Source: Streptomyces albus subsp. albus
GTDB lineage: Bacteria > Actinomycetota > Actinomycetes > Streptomycetales > Streptomycetaceae
Assembly (NCBI RefSeq): GCF_000725885.1
Contig: NZ_JODR01000029.1
Location: 1 to 64,000, forward strand
Direction: 5' to 3'
Length of the DNA: 64,000 nt
Position 1 is the first letter of the stretch. Each line of letters starts with the position of its first letter. Of the stretch, positions 9,552-18,088 are shown piece by piece. The position numbers and the translations under genes were made by a program. The notes under the pieces were generated by a model that ran no database searches, was not told where the DNA came from, and worked only from the letters and a program-made list of their open reading frames with translations.

Positions 9552-10118
9552 ATGAACAACCTCCCCCACGAGGGCACCCCCCTCGCCGCCCGTCCCCTGA
9601 CCCGCGCCGTACTGGAGATCGACGAATACGCCGCAGGGCTGGGCTGGGACCGGCCCGCCCGCCTCTTCGCCCTGGTGAACACCGAGCGGCTGCGCACCGA
9701 GGAGCCCGAGCTGGCCGGCCAGCTCGGGCTCGACGAACAGAACGAGGGCGCCCAGGCCGCCGCCCTCACCCCCGTCGAGCAGGACGAGATCCCCGCCGAC
9801 GTGCCGCTGGACGAGTTCCTGGCGACCATCGCCTGGCCCGACGCCGTGGACGGCTGCGCGGTCACGGTGGAGCGGCTGATGCTGCCGCCGTCCGCCGAGG
9901 CGGCGGTGCCCGCCGACCTCGACGGCGAAGCACTCACCCGGTGGGTTGCCGAACACCCCGAGCGGCAGGAAGTGCGGATGACGGTCGCGGTCCTGCGGGA
10001 CGGCGAGCGGGAATCGGCACTGCGTCTGCGCGAGAAGGACTCCCCCACCGAGGTGCTGACCGGGCCCGATCTGGTGCCCGGCCTGGCGGAGGCACTGGAC
10101 GCGACGTTCGCCGAGTGA
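9552..10118 (+). CDS. PPA1309 family conserved actinobacterial protein
   Basis: A 188-residue acidic soluble protein, start ATG at 9552 (MNNLPHEG). It contains the family's features: an N-terminal [21 protein letters not shown] segment in two halves and a central [13 protein letters not shown] motif. Function is unknown. It is convergent with the PDZ protease gene and shares a terminator with it. In related genomes it sits in the same place beside the UPF0182 gene. Confidence 0.75.
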   Translation: MNNLPHEGTPLAARPLTRAVLEIDEYAAGLGWDRPARLFALVNTERLRTEEPELAGQLGLDEQNEGAQAAALTPVEQDEIPADVPLDEFLATIAWPDAVDGCAVTVERLMLPPSAEAAVPADLDGEALTRWVAEHPERQEVRMTVAVLRDGERESALRLREKDSPTEVLTGPDLVPGLAEALDATFAE

Positions 10119-10154
10119 CCGGCCGGCCCGCGGGGCGCGCCGACGGGCCGGCCG
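10119..10154. terminator. Bidirectional terminator
   Basis: CGGCCGGCCCG and its complement (10144-10154) form a strong stem between two convergent genes. Confidence 0.7.
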
Positions 10155-10160
10155 CGCCCC

Positions 10161-11273
10161 TCAGTGGGCTTTGCACTGGGTGAGCCGGTCCGTCTCACCC
10201 TTGCGGATCTTCTTCAGCGAGTCGAGCGCGTCGTCTATGGAGGAGGTCTTCACCAGGGTGAGCCCCTCGGGCTTGTCCTTGGCGGCAGTCGCGCAGTTGC
10301 CCGCCGGGGTCAGGAAGAACTCGGCACCCTGCTGGCGGGCGGCGACGGTCTTCATCTGGATTCCGCCGATCTCACCGACCTGTCCGGCGTCGTCGATGGT
10401 GCCGGTGCCGGCGACGAACTTGCCGCCGGTCAGGTCGGTGGGGGTGAGCTTGTCGACGATGCCCAGGGAGAACATCAGGCCGGCGCTCGGGCCGCCGATG
10501 TCGGCCAGCTTGATGTCGATCTCGAACGGGAACGTGTGGCCCAGCGCCGTCGTGATGCCGACGATCGCCCGGCCGCCCTTCGCCTTCGTGGTGGTGACCG
10601 TGACCTTGCGGGCGTCCCGGGAGGAGGGCTTCTTCCCCTTCTTCTGGGCGGCTTTCGCCTCGGCCGCCGGGACCACCGTGAAGGTGACCCGCTCCCCCGG
10701 CTTGTGCTGGGTGACCAGCTTGCTGACGCTCTCCGGCTCCCCGACCGGATTGCCGTCCACCGCCGTGATGACGTCCCCGGCGTGCAGCCGCTTGTGGGCG
10801 GGCGCGCCCTTCTGCACGGAGCCGACCACCACATGCGAGCTGACGGGGAGGCCCAGCTTCTTGAGGGCGGCGACCTTGGCGCTCTCCTGGGAGGCGGTGA
10901 ACTCCTCGGCGTTCTCCTCGTCGACCTCCTCGGCCGACTTCTGCTCCGGGTACAGCGTCCGGTAGGGGACGACCAGACTGTCGTGGCCCAGCCAGCCGGT
11001 GAACGCCCCCAGCAGTGTCATGCGGTACTCGGAACCGGTGACCCGCACTGTCGTCATGTTGAGGTGGCCCGAGGTGTCGTAGACCTTCGGCTTGCCCTTG
11101 TGCCCCGGCCTGTCCTTGATGTTGAGGACCGGATCACCGTCGTGCACGCTCAGCGTGTTCACCGTGGGCCCCGGTGACATCTCCCCGTAGGGCACCTCGA
11201 TGAGCGCTCCGGCGCAGAGCATCGCTATGAGCAGCAGCGTTGATGCGAGCAGGGTTGCGGTGCGGCGAGGCAT
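10161..11273 (-). CDS. PDZ domain protein with Lon-type serine-lysine protease domain (YlbL-like)
   Basis: A 370-residue membrane-anchored protease. The ATG at 11273 (MPRRTATLLAST) places an uncleaved hydrophobic anchor at residues 7-27. A PDZ domain follows (GSVQKGAPAHKRLHAGDVI), then a Lon-like catalytic domain with the nucleophile Ser in GGPSAGLMFSLGI and the general-base Lys in GEIGGIQMKTVAA. In Rv3194c/YlbL relatives this domain order is standard; the physiological substrate is not established. It lies downstream of the small membrane protein gene on the same strand with a 25-base gap. Confidence 0.88.
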   Translation of the reverse strand: MPRRTATLLASTLLLIAMLCAGALIEVPYGEMSPGPTVNTLSVHDGDPVLNIKDRPGHKGKPKVYDTSGHLNMTTVRVTGSEYRMTLLGAFTGWLGHDSLVVPYRTLYPEQKSAEEVDEENAEEFTASQESAKVAALKKLGLPVSSHVVVGSVQKGAPAHKRLHAGDVITAVDGNPVGEPESVSKLVTQHKPGERVTFTVVPAAEAKAAQKKGKKPSSRDARKVTVTTTKAKGGRAIVGITTALGHTFPFEIDIKLADIGGPSAGLMFSLGIVDKLTPTDLTGGKFVAGTGTIDDAGQVGEIGGIQMKTVAARQQGAEFFLTPAGNCATAAKDKPEGLTLVKTSSIDDALDSLKKIRKGETDRLTQCKAH

Positions 11274-11298
11274 GGCACGACAGTACGGGACGGTCCTG

Positions 11299-11649
11299 TC
11301 AGTCGGCGCTCCGGGCCGGTCCGTCCGTGGCTGTGTGGGCCGCCGCCCCGGCGGCGGCGAGCTCGGCGGTGCGTGCACGCTTCCGTCCGGTGACCCGTGC
11401 ACGCTTCCCGGGACGCCGCAGCGGCTCACCGTCCCCGGCGCCGGGCTCCGCCGACGGCGTACCGGACGGATGGCGGGCGGTCATGGCACCGGGCGGGCTG
11501 GTCCGCTCCATCGCGGCACGGAAACGTTCGTACCCCGCGACGCCCACGGCGTCGGGTGTCTTGACACGGCGCCGGCCCGCCCAGCTTCCCCACAGGCAGA
11601 CGGCGACAGCGGCGACGACCGGAATCAGCAACCAGGCGAGAGCCGCCAT
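11299..11649 (-). CDS. Small single-pass membrane protein
   Basis: A 116-residue protein starting at the ATG at 11649, eight bases after GGGAGG. Residues 2-25 (MAALAWLLIPVVAAVAV...) form one membrane segment; the rest is basic and likely cytoplasmic, rich in Arg and Ala. Relatives are found next to the PDZ protease in streptomycetes. No function is recognised. The 319 bases upstream to moaE hold no gene and contain GC-rich near-repeats of the type GTCCGCCGGAC. Confidence 0.7.
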   Translation of the reverse strand: MAALAWLLIPVVAAVAVCLWGSWAGRRRVKTPDAVGVAGYERFRAAMERTSPPGAMTARHPSGTPSAEPGAGDGEPLRRPGKRARVTGRKRARTAELAAAGAAAHTATDGPARSAD

Positions 11650-11968
11650 CGGAACCTCCCGACCCCTCGTACATGCCTTCCGGGCAAGCGGCCCGGCGGC
11701 CGGCAGACCGGCCGATGAGCAGATTAACCGTCGGTTCCTCAACGGTCCTGTCCGGGGCCCGGTTACGCAACCGGAACGGTCGGCACCCGGCTGCACGGCG
11801 GGGTCGTTCGAACGGCCCCGGGCAGGCCCGTCGAACGGACCCGGGCGGGTCCGCCGGACAGCCCCGTCCACGTCCGCCGGACGGTCCCCGGCCCGAGGCG
11901 CCGACCGTCCGCCTGCCGTCGCCTCGCCTGCGGCACTCCAGCCGGTGGCGGCCCCGGAGCGGGGCGGG

Positions 11969-12472
11969 TCAGACGCCGACCCACTCCTCACTGCCGTCGG
12001 AGAACGTCTGGTGCTTCCAGATGGGAACCTCGTGCTTGAGGTCGTCGATCAGCTTGCGGCAGGCGTCGAACGCCTCCGCGCGGTGCGGGCACGAGACGGC
12101 CACGACCACGGCCAGGTCCCCCACCTCCAAATCCCCCACCCGGTGGACCGCGGCCAGGGCCCGCACCGGGTAGTCGGCGACGACTTTCTCCGCAACCCTG
12201 CGCAGCTCCGCCTCGGCGCTGGGGTGCGAGGAATAGCCCAGACGGGCGACATCCGCGCCCCCGTCGTGGTCGCGGACGGTACCCACGAACAGCGCCGTGC
12301 CGCCTGCCGCGTCATCACCGACAGCGGTGAACACCTCGTCCACGGACAGCGGCGTCTCACGGATGCCCAGCAGGCGGATGGGGTCCTTCGCCCCCCGCTC
12401 CCCGGGATGGTCGGGGCGCGCCCCCTGGTCGCCGGTGCCTGCGGCGTCGTACGTCTGTGCCATGCCGGTCAT
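11969..12472 (-). CDS. moaE: Molybdopterin synthase catalytic subunit MoaE
   Basis: A 167-residue protein that, with MoaD, transfers sulfur into precursor Z to make molybdopterin. It has the family landmarks TALFVGTVRDHDGG, LGYSSHPSAEAEL, VHRVGDLEVGDLAV, the conserved VSCPHRAEAFDACR and the lysine motif VPIWKHQTFSDG. The start is either the ATG at 12472 or the second at 12463; an N-terminal extension of about 30 residues is unstructured. A MoeZ protein is encoded at 53.2-54.4 kb, so cofactor-related genes are present on both sides of the window. Confidence 0.93.
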   Translation of the reverse strand: MTGMAQTYDAAGTGDQGARPDHPGERGAKDPIRLLGIRETPLSVDEVFTAVGDDAAGGTALFVGTVRDHDGGADVARLGYSSHPSAEAELRRVAEKVVADYPVRALAAVHRVGDLEVGDLAVVVAVSCPHRAEAFDACRKLIDDLKHEVPIWKHQTFSDGSEEWVGV

Positions 12473-12680
12473 GCTGCCCTACCCGCCGTGAATCCGGAAC
12501 ACCTGCCCGCCGCCGTACGGTGAGCCGTTCCGCCACCGCGGCAACGGTGCGCAATGGCCGCGCACAGACGGTCACCCACCGCACGGCCGGCGTCCCACAC
12601 GGGCGTCGCGGACCCGGCCGTGCGCCCGTCCCGTGCGTCCCGTCCGTGCCCGGTTCCACCGGTCGGCAGCGGCACAGCCC

Positions 12681-13781
12681 CTACAGTCCGCGCCGTTTGC
12701 GGGCACGGCGCACCAGTGCGGCAGTGCCCAGCAGCGCCACCGTCGCGCCCGCCGCCCCGGCAGCGGTCGCCGCCTCCGTACGGCCCAGCCGGCGCCCGGC
12801 CACGGTGTGCCGGCCCGCCACCTCCTCCAGGAGAGCGGCCAGCACCTCCTCGTTCGTCCAGCGCGGACGCCACCCCGCGTCGTGCAGTCGGCTGCCGCTG
12901 ACCACCCAGGGGTACATCGTGTACGCCAGGTCCGCCGCCGGAGAGGGCGTCAGCCCGAGCCGGTGCAGCCGGGAGGCGGCGCCCAGGGCGACGCTGGAGG
13001 GCAGCTCCAGACGGCGCATCCCCGTCAGCTGCTCGATCTCCTCCTGCTCCAGCCAGCCGTCGCAGCCCACCACCATCTCGCCGTCGACCTTCTCCAGCAC
13101 CGCGTACTCCAGCGCGGTCACCAGATCCTCGACATGGCAGAACTGCCAGCAGGGGCGCGAGCCGGCGACCACCAGCAGCCTCGGCGACTCGAAATGACGG
13201 GTCAGGGTGGTGTCCGTACCCGCGCCCACCAGGACGGCCGGCCGCAGCACCGTCACGTTCAGCCCCGGATGGGCACGCGGCGCGCGGCGCGCCAGGCGCT
13301 CGATCTCCAGCAGATCGCCCACCCCGGTGGCATCGGCGGTGGCCCGCAGTTCTGCATCCTCCGACAGCGGTACGTCGTTGTCCTGGAGCGCTCCGTACAC
13401 CATCGCGGACGTGCACAGCACGACCCGCCGCACACCCGCCGCCGCAGCCGCCGTGAGCACCGTCTGGGTACCCCGCACGTTGTAGGCGGTGCGGGCCGCC
13501 GGATCGGTCTCCAGGTCGAGATCGAGCGCCAGATGGACGACGACGTCCACCGGATCGCCGTCCCCGCGCAGCCGGTCGGCGATGGCCGGATCACGCACGT
13601 CCAGCGTGTACCACTGCGCCTCGCTGACCTCACCGCGCCGCTCGTCGAGACCGATGACCTGCTTGATCTCCCCGGAAGCCGCCAGCCGCTCGGTGAGCAG
13701 CGCGCCGACCCCCGCGGCGGCGCCGGTGACGGCGACGGTCGGGGTTCGCGCTGCGCGAACGTGGGACTCGGAGGAACTCAC
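12681..13781 (-). CDS. NAD-dependent epimerase/dehydratase-like SDR protein
   Basis: A 366-residue extended short-chain dehydrogenase. The Rossmann motif TGAAAGVGALL (residues 19-29) replaces the usual TGGxGxxG. A DVVVHLALDLD segment, the active-site region CTSAMVYGA with Tyr, and NVTVLRPAVLVGAG follow. The canonical Lys of YxxxK is not obvious, so activity is uncertain. The C-terminus carries a small hydrophobic/basic tail. It is divergent from the DUF2342 gene. Confidence 0.8.
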   Translation of the reverse strand: MSSSESHVRAARTPTVAVTGAAAGVGALLTERLAASGEIKQVIGLDERRGEVSEAQWYTLDVRDPAIADRLRGDGDPVDVVVHLALDLDLETDPAARTAYNVRGTQTVLTAAAAAGVRRVVLCTSAMVYGALQDNDVPLSEDAELRATADATGVGDLLEIERLARRAPRAHPGLNVTVLRPAVLVGAGTDTTLTRHFESPRLLVVAGSRPCWQFCHVEDLVTALEYAVLEKVDGEMVVGCDGWLEQEEIEQLTGMRRLELPSSVALGAASRLHRLGLTPSPAADLAYTMYPWVVSGSRLHDAGWRPRWTNEEVLAALLEEVAGRHTVAGRRLGRTEAATAAGAAGATVALLGTAALVRRARKRRGL

Positions 13782-13955
13782 CGGGCGTCTCCAGTGGTTG
13801 TTTCTGGTACGAGGTGCGCAGGCTCCATCCTGCCTGACTGGTGTCTAGGCTGGGGGCAGAGCCCGCAGATCGCGCCCAGGCAGACCCCGCCCGGGGAACC
13901 GTCCGGGGCCCAGCAGACCGTCCGACGAGACGACGAGACAGAGCCGAGGAAACCC

Positions 13956-15452
13956 GTGAGTGACACCCCATTCGGATTCGGCGTACCTCCCGAGGAGCCC
14001 GAGGACGGGGACGAGGGCAAGGACAAGAAGCAGCCGGGCGGCGGCCGGCCCAACCCGTTCGGATTCGGCGGCGGAACAGGCGCCGACAACCCCCTGGCGG
14101 CCATGTTCGGCTCGCTGGGCGGCGGACAGGGCCAGCTCGACCCCGGTGACCTGGGAGCCGCCTTCCAGAAGCTGGGCCAGATGCTCTCCTACGAGGGCGG
14201 CCCGGTGAACTGGGAAATGGCCAAGGACATCGCCCGGCAAACGGTGGCGGCCGGAGCACAGGACGGCTCCAAGGACGCCTCCGTCGGGCCGCACGAGCGG
14301 GCCGCCGTCGAAGAGGCGGTACGGCTGGCCGACCTGTGGCTGGACGGCGTCACCTCCCTGCCGTCCGGCGCCGGCACGGCAGTGGCCTGGAGCCGCGCCG
14401 AATGGGTGGAATCCACCCAGCCGGTGTGGAAGGACCTGGTGGACCCGGTCGCCGAACGGGTCGGCGCCGCCATGGGCAGCGTGCTGCCCGAGGAGATGCA
14501 GGCGATGGCGGGCCCCCTGCTCGGCATGATGCGCTCCATGGGCGGCGCCATGTTCGGCACGCAGATCGGGCAGGCCCTGGGCGTCCTGGCCGGTGAGGTC
14601 GTCGGCTCCACCGACATCGGCCTGCCGCTCGGCCCCCAGGGCAAAGCGGCGCTGCTGCCGGTCAACATCGAGGCACTGGGCAAGGGCCTCGGCGTGCCCC
14701 TGGAGGAGGTGCGCCTCTACCTGGCCCTGCGGGAAGCCGCCCACCAGCGGCTGTTCGCCCACGTGCCGTGGCTGCGCTCGCACCTCTTCGGCGCCGTGGA
14801 GGGCTACGCCCGCGGCATCAAGGTGGACACCGCCAAACTGGAGGACCTCGTCGGCCAGCTGGACCCGCAGCGCCCCGAGGAGCTGCAGGAGGCACTCCAG
14901 CAGGGCATGTTCCAGCCCGAGGACACTCCCGAGCAGAAGGCGGCACTCGCCCGCCTGGAGACGGCACTGGCACTGGTCGAGGGCTGGGTGGACGCCGTCG
15001 TGCACGCCGCCGCCGAACCGCACCTGCCGTCCGCGTCCGCCCTGCGGGAGACGCTCCGCAGGAGGCGCGCCTCCGGCGGGCCCGCCGAGCAGACGTTCTC
15101 CACCCTGATCGGCCTGGAGCTGCGCCCGCGCCGGCTGCGGGACGCCTCCCGGCTATGGGCCTCGCTGGCCGACGCACGCGGCACAGAGGGCCGCGACGCC
15201 CTGTGGGAGCACCCCGACATGCTGCCCACGGCCGCCGACCTGGACGACCCGGACGCGTTCGTCCACCGCGAGCAGCCGGACTTCTCCGAGCTGGACCGGA
15301 TACTGGGCGACGCGGCGGCCGGCAAGAGCGGCGACCGTCCGGCAGGCGGAAGCGGCGGCGGGGAGCCCACCTCCGGCGGCGACAGCGAGGACGGCGCCCC
15401 CGGGAAGGACGGCCGGGACGACGAGGGCGGCGAAGGCGAGAGCAAGCGGTGA
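13956..15452 (+). CDS. DUF2342 zinc-dependent metalloprotease-like protein
   Basis: A 498-residue protein of the actinobacterial DUF2342 family (Rv3195 relatives). The GTG at 13956 follows GAGGAAACCC. A Gly/Pro-rich N-terminus (residues 1-50) precedes an alpha-helical domain. The zincin-like motif is LREAAHQRLFAHVPWL (E-x-x-H). The C-terminal 50 residues are Gly/Ser/Asp-rich and disordered. The family is annotated as zinc-dependent metalloprotease from structure; no substrate is known. Its stop overlaps the Nudix start (GTGA), so the two are coupled. Confidence 0.85.
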   Translation: MSDTPFGFGVPPEEPEDGDEGKDKKQPGGGRPNPFGFGGGTGADNPLAAMFGSLGGGQGQLDPGDLGAAFQKLGQMLSYEGGPVNWEMAKDIARQTVAAGAQDGSKDASVGPHERAAVEEAVRLADLWLDGVTSLPSGAGTAVAWSRAEWVESTQPVWKDLVDPVAERVGAAMGSVLPEEMQAMAGPLLGMMRSMGGAMFGTQIGQALGVLAGEVVGSTDIGLPLGPQGKAALLPVNIEALGKGLGVPLEEVRLYLALREAAHQRLFAHVPWLRSHLFGAVEGYARGIKVDTAKLEDLVGQLDPQRPEELQEALQQGMFQPEDTPEQKAALARLETALALVEGWVDAVVHAAAEPHLPSASALRETLRRRRASGGPAEQTFSTLIGLELRPRRLRDASRLWASLADARGTEGRDALWEHPDMLPTAADLDDPDAFVHREQPDFSELDRILGDAAAGKSGDRPAGGSGGGEPTSGGDSEDGAPGKDGRDDEGGEGESKR

Positions 15453-16045
15453 GCGTCCCCTCCGAGGACATCCTGACGACAGGTGCCCTGCGGGCGGACG
15501 CTCAGCGGGTGCTGGCCGCATGGCGGGACCGGGACGGCGACCAGGAGCAGGAACGGTTGCGCCAGGACTACCTCCGCCACCTGTCCGAGCACCCCGACGG
15601 CATGTGGAAAGCGTGCACCGACGGGCACCTCACCGCGAGCGCGCTGGTGGTCGATCCCGAGGGCGGGCGGGTCCTGCTGACCCTCCACCGCAAGCTGGAG
15701 ATGTGGCTCCAGATGGGCGGCCACTGCGAGCCGGAGGACACCACCCTGGCCAAGGCCGCCCTGCGGGAGGCCACGGAGGAGTCGGGCATCACCGGGCTGA
15801 CGCTCCTGCCGGGCGGCCCGCTCCGGCTCGACAGGCATCGCACCCCGTGCGCCTGGCACCTGGACGTCCAGTACGCGGCCCTCGCCCCCGCCGGGGCCGT
15901 CGAAGCGATCAGCGACGAGTCGCTGGCACTGCGCTGGTTCGCCTTCGACGAGGTCGCCGAAGTGGCGGACACCTCCGTGGTACGGCTCGCCCGGCAGGCG
16001 GCTGCGGCCCTGTCGCTCAGCCCTCGTCCGGACCGGCTCCCCTGA
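15449..16045 (+). CDS. Nudix hydrolase
   Basis: A 198-residue protein. The Nudix box is complete: G-H-C-E-P-E at the start, then REATEESGI (consensus REUxEExGU), which binds the metal and the diphosphate linkage of the substrate. The substrate cannot be read from sequence. The start GTG overlaps the stop of the DUF2342 gene by four bases. Its 3' end overlaps the convergent metallopeptidase gene by 29 bases. Confidence 0.88.
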   Translation: MSVPSEDILTTGALRADAQRVLAAWRDRDGDQEQERLRQDYLRHLSEHPDGMWKACTDGHLTASALVVDPEGGRVLLTLHRKLEMWLQMGGHCEPEDTTLAKAALREATEESGITGLTLLPGGPLRLDRHRTPCAWHLDVQYAALAPAGAVEAISDESLALRWFAFDEVAEVADTSVVRLARQAAAALSLSPRPDRLP

Positions 16046-16589
16046 CGGGCAGGTGCGGCAGCCGCTCGGCAGCCGCCACGCCCTCCAGGTAGCCACGCGC
16101 CCGCTCCGTACGCGGATACGCCTCCAGCAGCCGCCAGAAACGGGGACCGTGCCCGGGTACCAGCAGATGCGACAACTCGTGCAGCAGCACGTAGTCGATG
16201 ACGTACTCGGGCATCCCCTGCAACCGGTGCGACAGACGGATGCTGCCCTCCGCCGGGGTGCACGAGCCCCAGCGGGTGTTCTGGTTGGTCACCCAGCGGA
16301 CCGACGAGGGACACGCGTGCCCGTCCAGATACTGCTCCGAGAGCTGCGCCGCCCGCCGCGCAAGATCGTTGTCGTCCAGCATGCGCCGGCTCTCCTGGGC
16401 GGCCAGCTTGTCCAGCATCACGCCGACCCAGCGTTTCTCCTCGTCGGCCGACATCCGGGCAGGAAGCAGCACGATGGTGCGGTCTCCCTCACGGTAGGCG
16501 GAGACCGTGCGGCGACGGCGCGCGCTGCGGCGCACTTCGACCGCGTTCATGCTGGTACGGCTGGTGCTGTTCAGCGGGTCGGCGGACAC
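16017..16589 (-). CDS. YgjP-like (DUF45/M48-type) metallopeptidase
   Basis: A 190-residue protein with the zinc motif HELSH in VIDYVLLHELSHLLVPGHG and the upstream conserved NQNTRWGSCTPAEGSIRLS, both diagnostic of the YgjP/WLM group. A third ligand is expected from HGPRFWRLLEAYP. No signal peptide, so it is cytoplasmic. The first 14 residues may not be translated, because the methionine at MNAVEVRR is a plausible alternative start. Confidence 0.88.
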   Translation of the reverse strand: MSADPLNSTSRTSMNAVEVRRSARRRRTVSAYREGDRTIVLLPARMSADEEKRWVGVMLDKLAAQESRRMLDDNDLARRAAQLSEQYLDGHACPSSVRWVTNQNTRWGSCTPAEGSIRLSHRLQGMPEYVIDYVLLHELSHLLVPGHGPRFWRLLEAYPRTERARGYLEGVAAAERLPHLPVRGAGPDEG

Positions 16590-16934
16590 GTCTCGACGTT
16601 ACCCGCTGGCGCCGGTGGAAGTCCCGCCTCCAGGCAGGTTCGAGGAGGAAAGGCGAGAAACGGGACGGAGCCGCGAAGGCGCCGCGGACGCTGCCGCCGG
16701 ACGGCCGCGGAAACGAGCCGGGAAGCCGGGGAGAGGGAAACCGGAGGCAGGGACAGTGGACCGGTCCGGGCGCCGGCGGGCCGCCCGGGTCCCGCAGCGC
16801 CCTGCTCGTTCGTATGACTATCGGGGGCGCCTGTGGAAAACTCGCTCCGCCGATCCGGCCGGTGGCCGCATGCTGTTCGCAGTGATCGACACAGGACCGG
16901 GACACGCTCCCGGCGGGTCAGGGGGGGGGACGGC
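16590..16934. other. Divergent intergenic region, purine-rich
   Basis: 345 bases between two divergent genes with no supported gene. The plus strand is strongly purine-rich from about 16630 to 16760. A run of nine G (16921-16929) ends five bases before the ATG of the ThiF-like gene and must contain its ribosome-binding site. Confidence 0.6.
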
Positions 16935-18035
16935 ATGCATCCGATGATCAAGCCGGCGCTGCGACGCGGCTGGCGGGACCGGCAGACGGTGCAGTACGGA
17001 ATGGCGCCCGCGCACGCCGTCCTGCTCGGCCCGGTCAGCGACGCGACGGCCGCGCTGATGGAGCTGATGGACGGCACCCGCAGCATGGAACAGCTCGGCC
17101 ACGAGGCGCACCGCCTAGGACTCGCCCCGCAGACTCCCGGCAAACTCGTCGACCGGCTCGCGGCGGCCGGAGTGCTGGACGACGCCACCGCCGACCGCAC
17201 CGCCGCGGCCGGCGTCACCGACCGGCTCCGCCCCGACCTGGCGTCCCTGTCCGTGGTGCACCGCGAGCCCGGCGGCGGAGTACGCAGACTCGCCGCCCGC
17301 CGCGCGGCACGGGTACAGGTGCGCGGCGCCGGGCGGGTCGGCGCAACCGTCGCCACCACCTTGTCCGCCGCCGGGGTCGGACAGGTCGACGTGGTCGACG
17401 GCGGCGTCGTCGAGGAATGGGACACCGCGCCCGGCGGAGTGCCACCGGCCCAGACCGGCACGCGGCGCGATGTCGCGGCCCGCAGCGCAGTACGACAGTC
17501 GAAGACCTGGCAGAGCAGGTCACGGGGCCGCATCGACCTGGTGGTCATCGCGCCCCGCGACGGACTGGACGCCTACGCACCGGACCCGGAGATCACCGAA
17601 CGGTTCACCGGAGCGGGAACCCCGCACCTGTTCTGCGGCGTGGTGGAAGCCACAGGAGTGGTGGGCCCACTCGTGCTTCCCGGCACCTCACCGTGCTCGG
17701 AATGCCTCGCACGCTCCCGGGCCGAACGGGAGCCGAGCTGGCCGATGCTGGTGGGGCAGTGGCGTACCGGTAGCAGGCGGCGCACGGGGGTCCCCGCCTG
17801 CGACATCGCGCTGGCCACGATGGTGGCCGGAGCCGCGGCCTCCTACGCACTGACCTACCTCGACGGAGACGGGGCGTGCGCGGCGGGCTACCGGCTGCGG
17901 TTCGCGCTGCCCCACCTGCTGCCGGACACCGAACAGTTCACCGCGCACCCGGAGTGCCCGTGCGGTGCCGCTTCGGTGTCCGCCCGGCCCACGGACTCCG
18001 CGAACGACCGAACGCACGCAACAATGACCGGGTAA
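16935..18035 (+). CDS. ThiF/cyclodehydratase-like protein
   Basis: A 366-residue protein starting at ATG 16935 (MHPMIKPALRRGW). Its N-terminal 110 residues resemble the winged-helix precursor-binding domain of azoline cyclodehydratase-type proteins. A Rossmann-like E1 domain follows (VQVRGAGRVGATVATTLSAAGVG), then Cys pairs that could bind zinc (CSEC near residue 255 and CPC near the end). It corresponds in position to Rv3196. No peptide precursor gene or oxidase is nearby, so a RiPP role is not supported; the function is unknown. Confidence 0.7.
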   Translation: MHPMIKPALRRGWRDRQTVQYGMAPAHAVLLGPVSDATAALMELMDGTRSMEQLGHEAHRLGLAPQTPGKLVDRLAAAGVLDDATADRTAAAGVTDRLRPDLASLSVVHREPGGGVRRLAARRAARVQVRGAGRVGATVATTLSAAGVGQVDVVDGGVVEEWDTAPGGVPPAQTGTRRDVAARSAVRQSKTWQSRSRGRIDLVVIAPRDGLDAYAPDPEITERFTGAGTPHLFCGVVEATGVVGPLVLPGTSPCSECLARSRAEREPSWPMLVGQWRTGSRRRTGVPACDIALATMVAGAAASYALTYLDGDGACAAGYRLRFALPHLLPDTEQFTAHPECPCGAASVSARPTDSANDRTHATMTG

Positions 18036-18088
18036 CCGCCGTCCTCGGTGCTGTCTCGGTCGAATACGTCTGGGAGTTGGAGGGACGC

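Noticed and set aside
16935..18035. RiPP (azoline) biosynthetic cluster around the ThiF-like gene
   Set aside because: No precursor peptide, YcaO protein or dehydrogenase adjacent; neighbours are conserved housekeeping genes.
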